Below, piece after piece: positions 39,479-48,865 of a stretch of DNA of 64,000 nt; position 1 is the first letter of the stretch; every line of letters starts with the position of its first letter. The stretch covers positions 667,540-731,539 of the forward strand of contig NZ_LMGL01000001.1 of NCBI RefSeq assembly GCF_001427145.1, read 5' to 3'. Origin of the DNA: Microbacterium sp. Root166. GTDB lineage: Bacteria; Actinomycetota; Actinomycetes; Actinomycetales; Microbacteriaceae. A program made the position numbers and the translations under genes. A model generated the notes under the pieces. It did no database searches. It was not told where the DNA came from and saw only the letters and a list, made by a program, of their open reading frames with translations.

Positions 39479-40354
39479 CTAGTTGCCCGACCTGTTGTTG
39501 CGCGCCGCGGGCCCGGTGACCGTGCGATCCCGCTCGCGATAGATGAGTAGTTCCTGCACGTGGTCCGCTTGAGCCTCGATCGTGCCGCGCGGATTCCGTG
39601 CGAAGGCGCCGTTGCCGGGCAGGAGCATCGTCAGCCAGAAGATCGCCCAGAGCAGGCGGTAGTCCTCGAAGCGGTTCGTCTCTTCGCCTGACAATCCGAC
39701 TGCCGCTACCAGACCTTGCGGGTCGTACACCGATGCCATCCGGCTGGCGATGTGCTCGACGTGATCCGCGAGCTCGAAGGCCGGTTCAGTGAGGCCGCCG
39801 TCCTCGAAGTCCACCAACCGGCAGTTCGTTCCGTCCCAGAGCACATTGGCCGGGTTCAGATCGGCAATTCCCATCGCGGTCAGCCTCGGAAGCGGAACAG
39901 CGTCAGAGGTTGCCAGATGCGCACTCGCACCGTCGATCGCTCGGCGAACGAGATCAGGGTCCACGCACTCGCGCAGGTCGCTGGGTCGCGCAACTGCGTC
40001 CCGCAGGGCGTCCGCGATCACGGTGGGGCCGAACCGGCGCTCGGGCAGCCCGGCTTCCTTGATCCAGGCTAGTGGGACGGCGTAGACGCGGCGCAACGTC
40101 CGACCTAGTGCCTCGATCTGTTCATCGGTCGCCGGCTCGAGCGGCAAGGGATCGCCGACTAAGCGTTCCATCACCACCACGGGAGCATCGCCGTCGAACT
40201 CACGGCTGATCGGGCGTGGGGCAATACCGGGGGCGTGGGTCGCCAACAGCGACAGACACTTCCACTCGCGATCCGCCTCGGCGTCATCCCAACTCACGAA
40301 GGTCTTGCGCACGCGTGACCCAGAGAGGATGAGCCCATGGGTGTGTCTCTGCAC
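39479..40354 (-). CDS. Phosphotransferase (APH-like kinase fold) protein
   Basis: A 291-residue protein. It starts with a short region containing RKTFVSWDDAEADREWKCLSLLA (ATP-binding Lys and Glu area), the catalytic loop is GIADLNPANVLWDG, and the metal motif is CRLVDFEDGGLTEPAFELADHVEH. The HGD of typical APH is GIAD here, so the histidine is replaced although the aspartate is kept. The substrate is unknown. Confidence 0.8.
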   Translation of the reverse strand: MQRHTHGLILSGSRVRKTFVSWDDAEADREWKCLSLLATHAPGIAPRPISREFDGDAPVVVMERLVGDPLPLEPATDEQIEALGRTLRRVYAVPLAWIKEAGLPERRFGPTVIADALRDAVARPSDLRECVDPDLVRRAIDGASAHLATSDAVPLPRLTAMGIADLNPANVLWDGTNCRLVDFEDGGLTEPAFELADHVEHIASRMASVYDPQGLVAAVGLSGEETNRFEDYRLLWAIFWLTMLLPGNGAFARNPRGTIEAQADHVQELLIYRERDRTVTGPAARNNRSGN

Positions 40355-40426
40355 CAGTCGAACCTATCGCCGCGCACGTGACTGCTTCATATCGATGGAT
40401 ACAGTTGCCGGTCGCTAAGCGGTCCT

Positions 40427-41050
40427 TCAGCGCACCTCCTGCGCGGCCCTTTCCCGGGCGGCGACCTCCTCGCGCGTGCGGCGCAAGAGCTCGCGGTAGA
40501 CCGTGGCCCGGGAGACGCTGAAGAGCTCGGCGATCTCGGACTGCGTGTACCGCCCGCCGTCGTGCAGCTCGAGCAGGTGGGCTCGCTGGGTCTTGGATAG
40601 CTTCGGCGGCTTGCCCTTCAGACGCCCCTTCGCCCGCGCGACGGCCATGCCCTCGCGGGTGCGCATGCTGATCAAGTCGGCCTCGAACTCGGCGACCATC
40701 CCGAGCACATTGAAGAGCAGCCGACCCACCGGGTCGGTCGGGTCGTACCTGCTGCCTCCGAGACTCAATGCCACTCCCTTCGCAGTGAGCTCATCGGCGA
40801 TGTCTCGCGCGTCGCGCAGCGAACGCGCGAGGCGGTCCAGCTTCGTCACGACGAGTGTGTCGCCGCTTCGCACGGCCGCGAGCGCTTCTCGCAGCCCGGG
40901 TCGCGCGCGGTTCGTACCCGTCATCCCGTGGTCGACGTAGACGGGCACGAACGGCACGGACTTGCGTGGGTCGCGAATGCTCGAATGGCTGGTCAGCGCC
41001 GCTTTGCGCGCATACCCAGCCCGCTGAAGATGCACGCCGAGGTGCCCCAT
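40427..41050 (-). CDS. Serine recombinase (resolvase family), catalytic-serine region altered
   Basis: A 207-residue site-specific recombinase. VYVDHGMTGTNRARPGLREALAAVRSGDTLVVTKLDRLARSL, SLGGSRYDPTDPVGRLLFNVLGMVAEFEADLISMRTREGM and the C-terminal HTH (YTQSEIAELFSVSRATVYRELLRR) are typical. The family begins IGYARVSTxxQ; here GYAR is followed by KAALTSHSS and the VST serine motif is missing, with about five residues fewer before the next conserved block. It is probably inactive and may be the remnant of the element that brought in the neighbouring region. Confidence 0.7.
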   Translation of the reverse strand: MGHLGVHLQRAGYARKAALTSHSSIRDPRKSVPFVPVYVDHGMTGTNRARPGLREALAAVRSGDTLVVTKLDRLARSLRDARDIADELTAKGVALSLGGSRYDPTDPVGRLLFNVLGMVAEFEADLISMRTREGMAVARAKGRLKGKPPKLSKTQRAHLLELHDGGRYTQSEIAELFSVSRATVYRELLRRTREEVAARERAAQEVR

Positions 41051-41082
41051 CCGCGAGGCGAACGACGGCGCGCGAAGTCGCG

Positions 41083-42072
41083 TCAGCCGACCCGCGGCCC
41101 AGTGCTCTCGCGCACCACCAGCCGGCACGGCACCGACTCGATGCCCGAGCCCGTCGTCGACTCGATCGCCTCGACGACCCTGGCGACGGCCCGTTCGCCC
41201 AGCGCATCGAAATCCTGGCGCACCGTCGTCAGCGGCGGGCGATAGTCGCTCGCATCCGCGACGTCATCGAACCCGACCACGCTCACGTCGCCTGGCACGT
41301 CCGCACCCGACTCGGCGAGCGCACGCAGCAGACCCAACGCCATCTGGTCGTTCGCGCAGAACACCGCCGTCGCCGCGGCCGAGCGCAGCGCCTCGCCGGC
41401 GCGGAATCCGGATGCCGCAGACCAGTCGCCGCGGATCACCTCCGGCACCGTCGCCCCGGCCGCGGCGAGCGCCTCGCGCCAGCCCCGCTCGCGCTCGGCA
41501 GCCGCGAACGAACCGGCCGGGCCGGCCACGTGCCACACCGTCTCATGGCCGAGTCCGAGGAGGTGCTCGACTGCAGCCCGTGCGCCATCAGCGTGGGCGG
41601 ACTGCACGATCGCGAAGCGGTCGTCGGGATCGGAGTCGACCACCACGAGCCGCAGTCCGGCCGGGATCGACGCCCCGCGCGCGGCCGTGGTCGCTTCGTT
41701 CAGCACGACGGCGCCGTCCACCCCCTGGTCGACCAGCCGGGTGAACGCGGCCGAGACATCGCCCCGCTCGCACAGGGTGACGACAGTGAGCGCATAGCCC
41801 CGGGCGGACGCGGCATCCGCCACCGCTTGCAGCATGCGGGAGTTGCCGACCGTCGCGAGCGTCGACACCAGCAGCCCGATGGTCTGAGTACGCCCGGTGC
41901 GCAGCGCCCGCGCGGCGCGGTGCGGACGGTAGCCGAGCTGCGCCATCGCGGCCTCGACGCGAGACCGAGTGCCGGGATCGACACGCGGACTGCCGTTCAC
42001 GACCCGAGAGACCGTCTGCCCCGAGACGCCTGACAGGGCCGCGACGTCGGCCATCGATACCCGCCGCTCCAT
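41083..42072 (-). CDS. LacI family regulator of the gal genes
   Basis: A 329-residue repressor with helix-turn-helix SMADVAALSGVSGQTVSRVVNG and effector-domain motifs GLLVSTLATVGNSRMLQAVAD, AVFCANDQMALGLLRAL and VSVVGFDDVADASDYRPPLTTVRQDFDALG. AAGGGA lies upstream of the start. It is divergent from galT-galK across 66 bp that contains two matching palindromes, so it is their probable repressor. The inducer may be galactose, but this is an inference. Confidence 0.93.
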   Translation of the reverse strand: MERRVSMADVAALSGVSGQTVSRVVNGSPRVDPGTRSRVEAAMAQLGYRPHRAARALRTGRTQTIGLLVSTLATVGNSRMLQAVADAASARGYALTVVTLCERGDVSAAFTRLVDQGVDGAVVLNEATTAARGASIPAGLRLVVVDSDPDDRFAIVQSAHADGARAAVEHLLGLGHETVWHVAGPAGSFAAAERERGWREALAAAGATVPEVIRGDWSAASGFRAGEALRSAAATAVFCANDQMALGLLRALAESGADVPGDVSVVGFDDVADASDYRPPLTTVRQDFDALGERAVARVVEAIESTTGSGIESVPCRLVVRESTGPRVG

Positions 42073-42101
42073 GTCCGATCCCTTCGCCCAGCCTCAATCC
42101 A

Positions 42102-42115
42102 TGTTGACGTTACCA
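42102..42115. promoter_or_regulatory. gal operator 1
   Basis: TGTTGACGTTACCA, with an ACGT core, overlaps the -35 box of the galT promoter. It shares TGTTGACGT with operator 2 exactly 30 bp downstream. Confidence 0.6.
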
Positions 42116-42132
42116 CGCACGGTTGCTACCGT
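42104..42132 (+). promoter_or_regulatory. galT promoter (leaderless)
   Basis: TTGACG (42104-42109), a 17-nt spacer and TACCGT (42127-42132). The GTG start at 42139 lies 6 nt beyond the -10 box, and no Shine-Dalgarno sequence is present, so the mRNA is probably leaderless. Confidence 0.65.
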
Positions 42133-42133
42133 G
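42118..42133. promoter_or_regulatory. Inverted repeat in the gal promoter
   Basis: CACGGT-TGCT-ACCGTG, a perfect 6-bp inverted repeat midway between the two gal operators, covering the spacer and -10 box. It may be a second type of protein site. Confidence 0.4.
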
Positions 42134-42145
42134 TTGACGTGAACA
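42132..42145. promoter_or_regulatory. gal operator 2
   Basis: TGTTGACGTGAACA, palindromic at six of seven paired positions. It covers the predicted transcription start and the GTG codon of galT. Confidence 0.65.
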
Positions 42146-43308
42146 CATCTTTGGTCGAAGAGCTGGGCGCCGGCGTCGTCAAGCGATCCACGCGCCTCGC
42201 CGACGGTCGCGAGCTGATCTACTACGACGACCCGGGCACCACGCTGGGCGCCGACCGAGCGATCGACGCCCGCGAGCTCGCACCTCGCCCCGAGACTGCG
42301 ACAATGCGCCGCGACGTGCTCACCGGCGACTGGGTCTCGATTGCGGCAGCCCGCCAGAACCGCGCCTTCCTGCCGCCCGCGCATCTCGACCCGCTCTCGC
42401 CGCAGACGCCGACGAATCCGTCCGAGATCCCGTCGCGCTACGACGTCGCGGTGTTCGAGAACAAGTCGCCCTCGTTCGGCCCCGCTCTGCGCCAGGCTCA
42501 CGGGGACGCCCCGGCAGCGCTCGATGCTCCGAGCGACCTCGACGATCTCGACGCCCCCGGCCTCGGCCGCACGCGCACCTCTGTCGGCCGCTGCGAGGTC
42601 GTGTGCTTCAGCCCCGAGCACGAGGGCTCGTTCGGCTCGCTGACCCCCACCCGGGCGCGCACCGTCATCGAAGCGTGGGCCGACCGCACCGCCGCGCTCT
42701 CGGCACTGCCCGGGGTCGAGCAGGTCTTCCCGTTCGAGAACCGCGGCGAGGCGATCGGTGTGACCCTGCCTCACCCGCACGGACAGATCTACTCCTACCC
42801 GTACATCACCCCGCGCACCACGACGCTGCTCACGTCGATCGACCGCGAAGGACCCGACCTGTTCGCGCGGATCCTCGACTTCGAGCGCGCCTCCGAGCGC
42901 GTGATCCTCCAGGGCGAACACTGGACGGCCTTCGTCCCCTTCGCCGCGCGCTGGCCGCTCGAGGTGCACCTGCTCCCCCACCGTCACGTCGCCGACCTCG
43001 CCGAGACCTCCGCGGACGAGCGAGACGAGCTCGCACCCCTGTACCTGCGCCTCCTGCGCGGCATCGACGCCGTCTACGACAGCCCCACCCCCTACATCGC
43101 CGCGTGGCACCAGGCCCCGGTGAACCGCGGTCGCGACACCGTCCGGCTGCACCTCCAGCTGACCTCGCCCCGGCGCGCCGCCGACAAGCTGAAGTTCCTC
43201 GCCGGCTCGGAAGCGGCGATGGGCGCCTGGATCGGCGACGTTCCGCCCGAGGCCGCCGCCGCCCGACTGCGCGAAGCCGTCATGTCGATCCCCGAGGAGT
43301 CCCTGTGA
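42139..43308 (+). CDS. galT: Galactose-1-phosphate uridylyltransferase
   Basis: A 389-residue Leloir-pathway enzyme exchanging galactose-1-phosphate and UDP-glucose. The active-site HPH is H212-P-H214 in VTLPHPHGQIYSYPYI, with H214 fitting the nucleophile. GRCEVVCFSPEHEGSFGSL and WHQAPVNRGRDTVRLHLQL are other family blocks. The GTG start is supported by the promoter spacing rather than a Shine-Dalgarno sequence. It is followed by galK with a 4-nt overlap. Confidence 0.95.
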   Translation: MNTSLVEELGAGVVKRSTRLADGRELIYYDDPGTTLGADRAIDARELAPRPETATMRRDVLTGDWVSIAAARQNRAFLPPAHLDPLSPQTPTNPSEIPSRYDVAVFENKSPSFGPALRQAHGDAPAALDAPSDLDDLDAPGLGRTRTSVGRCEVVCFSPEHEGSFGSLTPTRARTVIEAWADRTAALSALPGVEQVFPFENRGEAIGVTLPHPHGQIYSYPYITPRTTTLLTSIDREGPDLFARILDFERASERVILQGEHWTAFVPFAARWPLEVHLLPHRHVADLAETSADERDELAPLYLRLLRGIDAVYDSPTPYIAAWHQAPVNRGRDTVRLHLQLTSPRRAADKLKFLAGSEAAMGAWIGDVPPEAAAARLREAVMSIPEESL

Positions 43309-44498
43309 CCGACACCGCCCACGTCTCCACCGCCGATGTCGCCCGCTCGCTGTTCATCGAGCGCTTCGGCGCCGAGCCCGTCGGCACGTGGTCGGCTCCC
43401 GGTCGGGTGAACCTGATCGGCGAGCACACCGACTACAACGACGGGTTCGTGCTGCCCTTCGCGATCCAGCACCGCACCCACGTCGCACTCGCCCCCCGCG
43501 AAGACGGCCGCATCCGGGTCGCGTCGACCTTCGACGACGCCGCAGTCGAGCTCGCACTCGACGAGCTCGACGGCCTCTTCCCGGGCCGGCGCGACGAGGT
43601 GCCCGAGTGGGCGCGCTACCCGCTGGGCGTCGCCTGGGCGCTGCTCGCGGCATCCGGTGCGAATCCCGCCGATGCCACCGGCGTGGACCTCGCCTTCGCG
43701 TCCAGCGTGCCGATCGGCGCCGGCCTGTCGTCGTCAGCGGCGATCGAGGGAGCCACGGCCGTCGCTCTGGCCGAGACCTGGGGTCTCTCGCTCGACCGGG
43801 TCGCCCTGGCCCAGGCAGGCCGTCGTGCCGAGAACGAGGCCGTCGGCGCGCCCACCGGCATCATGGACCAGATGGCGGCCCTCCTCGGTCGCGCCGACGC
43901 GGCGATCTTCCTCGACTGCCGCTCGCTCGAGACCCAGGTCGTCGACCTCGGCTTCGCTCAGGCGGGCCTCGAGGTCGTCGTGATCGACACCGGCGTCAAG
44001 CACTCCCACGCCACCGGCGGCTACGGGGAACGCCGTGCGGCCTGCGAGCGCGGCGCCGCGGCCCTGGGCGTCCCGGCGCTGCGCGACGTCACGGTGGACG
44101 ACCTCGAGCGCCTCGCGGGCCTCGTCGACGACGTCACCTTCCGCCGCGTCCGCCATGTCGTGACCGAGAACGAGCGTGTGATCGAGACGGTCCGCACGCT
44201 GAGCGAGCAGGGCCCGACCGCGATCGGCGAGCTGCTCGTCGCCTCGCACGCGTCCATGCGCGACGACTTCGAGATCTCGGTGCCCGAGCTCGACACCGCG
44301 GTCGAGGCGGCGCTGTCGGCCGGCGCCGTCGGTGCGCGCATGACCGGCGGCGGCTTCGGCGGCGCCGCGATCGCGCTCGTCGCGCGAGACAGGGTCGAGC
44401 AGGTCCGAGATGCCGCGATAGCCGCGTTCTCGGCATCCGGATTCACCGCCCCGACCGTCTTCACCGTCGTGCCGTCCGCGGGGGCCGGGCGCGACTGA
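43305..44498 (+). CDS. galK: Galactokinase
   Basis: A 397-residue GHMP kinase phosphorylating galactose at C1. The GalK signature is GRVNLIGEHTDYNDGFVLP near the N-terminus. ATP binding is at PIGAGLSSSAAIEGATAVAL, the conserved loop is APTGIMDQMAALLG, and the C-terminal MTGGGFGGAAIAL is typical. The GTG overlaps the galT stop (GTGA). No galE or galactose mutarotase gene lies nearby. Confidence 0.95.
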   Translation: MTDTAHVSTADVARSLFIERFGAEPVGTWSAPGRVNLIGEHTDYNDGFVLPFAIQHRTHVALAPREDGRIRVASTFDDAAVELALDELDGLFPGRRDEVPEWARYPLGVAWALLAASGANPADATGVDLAFASSVPIGAGLSSSAAIEGATAVALAETWGLSLDRVALAQAGRRAENEAVGAPTGIMDQMAALLGRADAAIFLDCRSLETQVVDLGFAQAGLEVVVIDTGVKHSHATGGYGERRAACERGAAALGVPALRDVTVDDLERLAGLVDDVTFRRVRHVVTENERVIETVRTLSEQGPTAIGELLVASHASMRDDFEISVPELDTAVEAALSAGAVGARMTGGGFGGAAIALVARDRVEQVRDAAIAAFSASGFTAPTVFTVVPSAGAGRD

Positions 44499-45461
<963 letters not shown>

Positions 45462-45472
45462 CCTCCGCCGAT

Positions 45473-45553
45473 TCACCGAGAATCACCCTGGCGCCTGAGA
45501 AACGCGGCGTCGCCCGCAGTCTCAGGCGAGAAACGCATTCTCACGAGGGTGAG
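45473..45553. repeat. Nested palindrome, family 1 copy B
   Basis: CGCCTGAGA (45492-45500) and TCTCAGGCG (45520-45528) around GGCGTCGCC (45506-45514), with imperfect outer arms near TCACCGAGAATCACCC and TTCTCACGAGGGTGA. The inner stem is perfect. Confidence 0.7.
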
Positions 45554-45564
45554 CCCCTTCAGAG

Positions 45565-45605
45565 ACGACGGATGCCCCGGCCACGCGGGCCGGGGCATCC
45601 GTCGT
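45565..45605. terminator. GGATGCCCCGGCC hairpin copy 2, bidirectional
   Basis: An 18-bp perfect stem (45565-45582 with 45588-45605, sequence ACGACGGATGCCCCGGCC) and a 5-nt loop, between convergent genes. Confidence 0.7.
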
Positions 45606-45612
45606 TCCCAGA

Positions 45613-48600
45613 TCAGACGCGGGCTGTCCGGCGCCGCACGACCAGGGCAGCCCCGACCAGCACGAGCGCGGTCGCCCCGAGCAGAGTCCCCATCACGGCG
45701 CCGGAGTCACCGCCCGTCGCGGCGAGCGCCCGCGTGACGGAGAGGTCGGTCCACCCGATGACGTTGCCCTCGGCATCCAGGACCACGAGGCGGTGCGCTC
45801 CCGGCTGGACCCCCGCCGGAAGGACCACCGTGACGGTCCCGTCGGCCGCGACGACGTGCGATCCGAGCGAGATCGGCGTGGAGTGCAGCCAGACCCAGAC
45901 CGTGCGGCCGGCGTGCTGCGTGCCGACGTAGACGGTGACGCGCTGTCCCGCGGTGGCCGAGTCGGCGGCGTCGACCGAGCCGCGCGTCGCGGGGGTGAGC
46001 TGCGCGTCGGCCACCGGTCCGGGCGCACCCGTCCCCGGGGTCACAGGCGAGGTCGGCGTCGGCGTCGGCGTACCCGGACCGCCGGTCGCCTCGCACGGCA
46101 GTGTGCCCGAGCGCAGCGAGAAGCCGTCGGTGTCGGCGTCGTCGGCGTAGAACGTCGGCTTGGCGCCGGCCGTGCATACCGCGTCGTCCGCCACTGCGAA
46201 CCCCTCATTGGCGACGTTGGCCGCGTTCGCCGGCCGCTCGAACACGTGCGTCGCGGCGAAGGCACCGGTCGGCCCGTCGAGCTCGTAGAACGCGATCCGG
46301 CCGTCGCAGGCCTCGTCGCACACCACCCAGAGCCCGCCGCGATCGGCGTCGTACTGCACATCGGCGACGAGCGCGAACGTGGTCGCGATCGTGGCGAGGC
46401 GGGCGAACGTGCCGTCGGCCATCAGCGCGTACGCATAGACGGATGCCGTGCCCTCCACGCCCACGAAGAACAGGCCGCCGCCGTGGCCGGGGTAGTCGGC
46501 CGGGTCGTAGGCGCTGCCCGTCACGGCGTCGACGAAGCCGTCGGCGGTGAGTGCGGCATCCGGAACCCACGTGATGCCCTCGAGGCCCGCGTTCGCCCCG
46601 AGACCGGGGAAGTCGGCGGCCAGGTTCCATTCGTGGATCGCTGTCAGCTCGGTCGCCGCGCCACTCGCGTCGAAGCGCAGCACCGCCGGGCGACTGAGCG
46701 AGCTGGCGTCGTTGTTGCGCTCGGTCGAGACGTAGACACCGTTCGCCGAGTCCCCGCCGGCGACGGTCACGCCCTCGGCGTCGACCGCACCGGTGCCGCC
46801 GGGGTAGCGCAGCGTCTTGCCCGCCGCCCATCCGTCGGCAGTGGCCGGCGCCCAGTCGCCCGCACCGCCGGCGACCAGCTTGTAGAGCAGACCGTCGCCA
46901 TTCTGCACCGCCCACAGCGTGCCGAGCGCGGCCGAGCCGGACGGCTCGTAGTCGAGGCCGCTCAGGTCGCCCGAGAAGGTGTCCTCGGAGTCGAGTACGC
47001 GGACGTCGGGCGATCCCGGCCATGCCTCGTCGATGACGACGCCGGCGCACAGGTTCTGCGTGCCCTTCGTCGCGCCGGTGGTCGCCTCGAAGGCGCCCTT
47101 CGGGTCGGGGCAGCGGCCGTAGGTCTGCGCGGCGTGCGCGTTCCACGAGTGCGAGTCGAGCAGAGACGTGCCGTCGGCGGCGAACAGCCGCACCGCGTCC
47201 GCTCCGCCCAGCCCGTAGCCCAGGGCGTCGACGATGAAGTACGCCCCGGCGGCGATGGTGGTGCCGGCAGGAACGACGTACGCGTGGTCGACCTCGCTGT
47301 CGCGGATCACCAGACCCGAGGCATCCACCGCACTCGTGCCGACGTTGACCAGCTCGACCCAGTCCTCGCCGCCGTCGGCGGGCTGGCTCTCGACCTCGTT
47401 GATCACGACAGGCAGCGCACAGTTGTTCGGCCCGCCCTTGGTCGACACGGTCGTCGTGGCGAAGGCGCCGGTGCCGTCGGGGCATCGACCGTACGACACG
47501 GCCGAATGGATGCCCCATCTGTAGGTCGCGAGTTCGGTCACGCCGTCGGGCAGGTACAGGTGCACTTCGTCGGCGTTGCCGAGTCCGAAGTCGAAGCCGG
47601 CCGGGTTCGATCCGCTGGCCTGATCGATGACGAGGAAACCGCCGGGCGCAATGATCGAGCCGGCCGGAAGCGCCCACGGGACGCGCGTCGCGTCGTTGTC
47701 GCGGAACAGCGCGCCGGAGAGGTCGACCGGGGCAGCGCCCACGTTGAAGACCTCGACCCAGTCGGTGTCGTCGCCGTTGCTTTCGACCTCGTTCACCACG
47801 ATCGACGCGGCCGCGACGGGCGGGGTGCAGTCGTTCACGGCGCCCTTCGTCGTCGCTGCGGTCACGTCGAACGCGCCGACGCCGTCGGGGCAGCGGCCGT
47901 ACGTGGTGGCCGCGTGCGTGGTCCACGAGTAGGCGTCGATCGCGGTGCCTGCTGCGTCGGTCAGGCGGACCGAGTCCGCACCCCCGAGTCCGAACCCGAG
48001 GTCCGCTCCCTCGATCACGAGGCGCGCGCCACCCGCGAGCGCGGTGCCGGCCGGGATCGAGTACACGTGCGTGTCGTCGTTGTCGAGCACCCGAAGGCCC
48101 GAGAGGTCGACGGTGACCTTGGCGGTGTTGATGAGCTCGACCCAGTCGCCCGGCGTTCCGGCATCCGATTCGATCTCGTTGATCACGACCGCGTCGGCCG
48201 CGTCGAGCGTGCACACGTTCGCCGCGCCCTTCGACGCCGCCACCGTCGTGACGAAGGCGCCGGTGCCGTCGGGGCAGCGGCCCGCGCTCGGCGACGGGTG
48301 CGCCGTCCAGCTGTGCGCGTCGAGCAGCGTCGCCCCGTCGGCGGCGAACACGCGCGCCGAGTCGGCGGCGCCGAGCCCGAACCCATCGGCGCCGACATTC
48401 GTGTCGATGGCGTAGAAGGCACCGGCCGCGAGGATCGTGCCGGCGGGAACCATGGCGATGTGCGTGTCGTCGTTGTCCTTGACCTGGAACCCCGAGATGT
48501 CGGCCGGCTCGGTGCCTGCGTTCGTCAGCTCGATCCAGTCGGCGGCCGTCTCGACCTCGTTCACGACGATGAGCGGCGGCTCGGCCGCGTGGGCCGGTGC

Positions 48601-48693
48601 GGCCACGAGGGACGGCACGACGACGACCGCGAGGGCGGCGAGCGCGGCCGGGAGGGCGCGCAGGCGCGCGCGGACGGGCGAGGGAGAAGGCAT
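45613..48693 (-). CDS. Surface protein with four lamin-tail domains and LAxTG-type anchor
   Basis: A 1026-residue secreted protein. A signal peptide ends near APAHA, followed by four consecutive lamin-tail domains (about residues 35-510), each with an ENEVE/NEIE start, a D-N-D-x-T-H/R segment and a GRCPDGxGAF...KGxxNxC end, so each holds two cysteines. A beta-propeller-like region follows (about 515-835, with DAEGVTVAGG and LEGITWVPD). Then come a TPTPTPTSP linker, one more beta domain (QRVTVYVGTQHAGRTVWVWL) and a sortase-type tail: LAATGGDSG, a membrane segment and RRRTARV. Lamin-tail domains here are extracellular and may bind or support a hydrolase-like propeller; the role is unknown. The ATG at 48693 is chosen because the signal peptide begins there. 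Confidence 0.85.
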   Translation of the reverse strand: MPSPSPVRARLRALPAALAALAVVVVPSLVAAPAHAAEPPLIVVNEVETAADWIELTNAGTEPADISGFQVKDNDDTHIAMVPAGTILAAGAFYAIDTNVGADGFGLGAADSARVFAADGATLLDAHSWTAHPSPSAGRCPDGTGAFVTTVAASKGAANVCTLDAADAVVINEIESDAGTPGDWVELINTAKVTVDLSGLRVLDNDDTHVYSIPAGTALAGGARLVIEGADLGFGLGGADSVRLTDAAGTAIDAYSWTTHAATTYGRCPDGVGAFDVTAATTKGAVNDCTPPVAAASIVVNEVESNGDDTDWVEVFNVGAAPVDLSGALFRDNDATRVPWALPAGSIIAPGGFLVIDQASGSNPAGFDFGLGNADEVHLYLPDGVTELATYRWGIHSAVSYGRCPDGTGAFATTTVSTKGGPNNCALPVVINEVESQPADGGEDWVELVNVGTSAVDASGLVIRDSEVDHAYVVPAGTTIAAGAYFIVDALGYGLGGADAVRLFAADGTSLLDSHSWNAHAAQTYGRCPDPKGAFEATTGATKGTQNLCAGVVIDEAWPGSPDVRVLDSEDTFSGDLSGLDYEPSGSAALGTLWAVQNGDGLLYKLVAGGAGDWAPATADGWAAGKTLRYPGGTGAVDAEGVTVAGGDSANGVYVSTERNNDASSLSRPAVLRFDASGAATELTAIHEWNLAADFPGLGANAGLEGITWVPDAALTADGFVDAVTGSAYDPADYPGHGGGLFFVGVEGTASVYAYALMADGTFARLATIATTFALVADVQYDADRGGLWVVCDEACDGRIAFYELDGPTGAFAATHVFERPANAANVANEGFAVADDAVCTAGAKPTFYADDADTDGFSLRSGTLPCEATGGPGTPTPTPTSPVTPGTGAPGPVADAQLTPATRGSVDAADSATAGQRVTVYVGTQHAGRTVWVWLHSTPISLGSHVVAADGTVTVVLPAGVQPGAHRLVVLDAEGNVIGWTDLSVTRALAATGGDSGAVMGTLLGATALVLVGAALVVRRRTARV

Positions 48694-48821
48694 CGGGTGT
48701 GCACCTTGCTGTGGGGGCGGAACGATCCCCGCCAGCGTCTCGGCCCCCGGCGACGGGCAGGTGAACGACGGATGGCCGCCCGGCCCCGCGGCGGTTACCG
48801 GCCGATGCGCCGAGCGCGGAC

Positions 48822-48861
48822 ACGACGGATGCCCCGGCCGCGCGGGCCGGGGCATCCGTCG
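48822..48861. terminator. GGATGCCCCGGCC hairpin copy 3
   Basis: CGACGGATGCCCCGGCC (48823-48839) with GGCCGGGGCATCCGTCG (48845-48861), loop 5 nt. It directly follows the 3' end of the GH3 gene, whose stop is at 48866-48868 on the minus strand. Confidence 0.7.
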
Positions 48862-48865
48862 CTCT

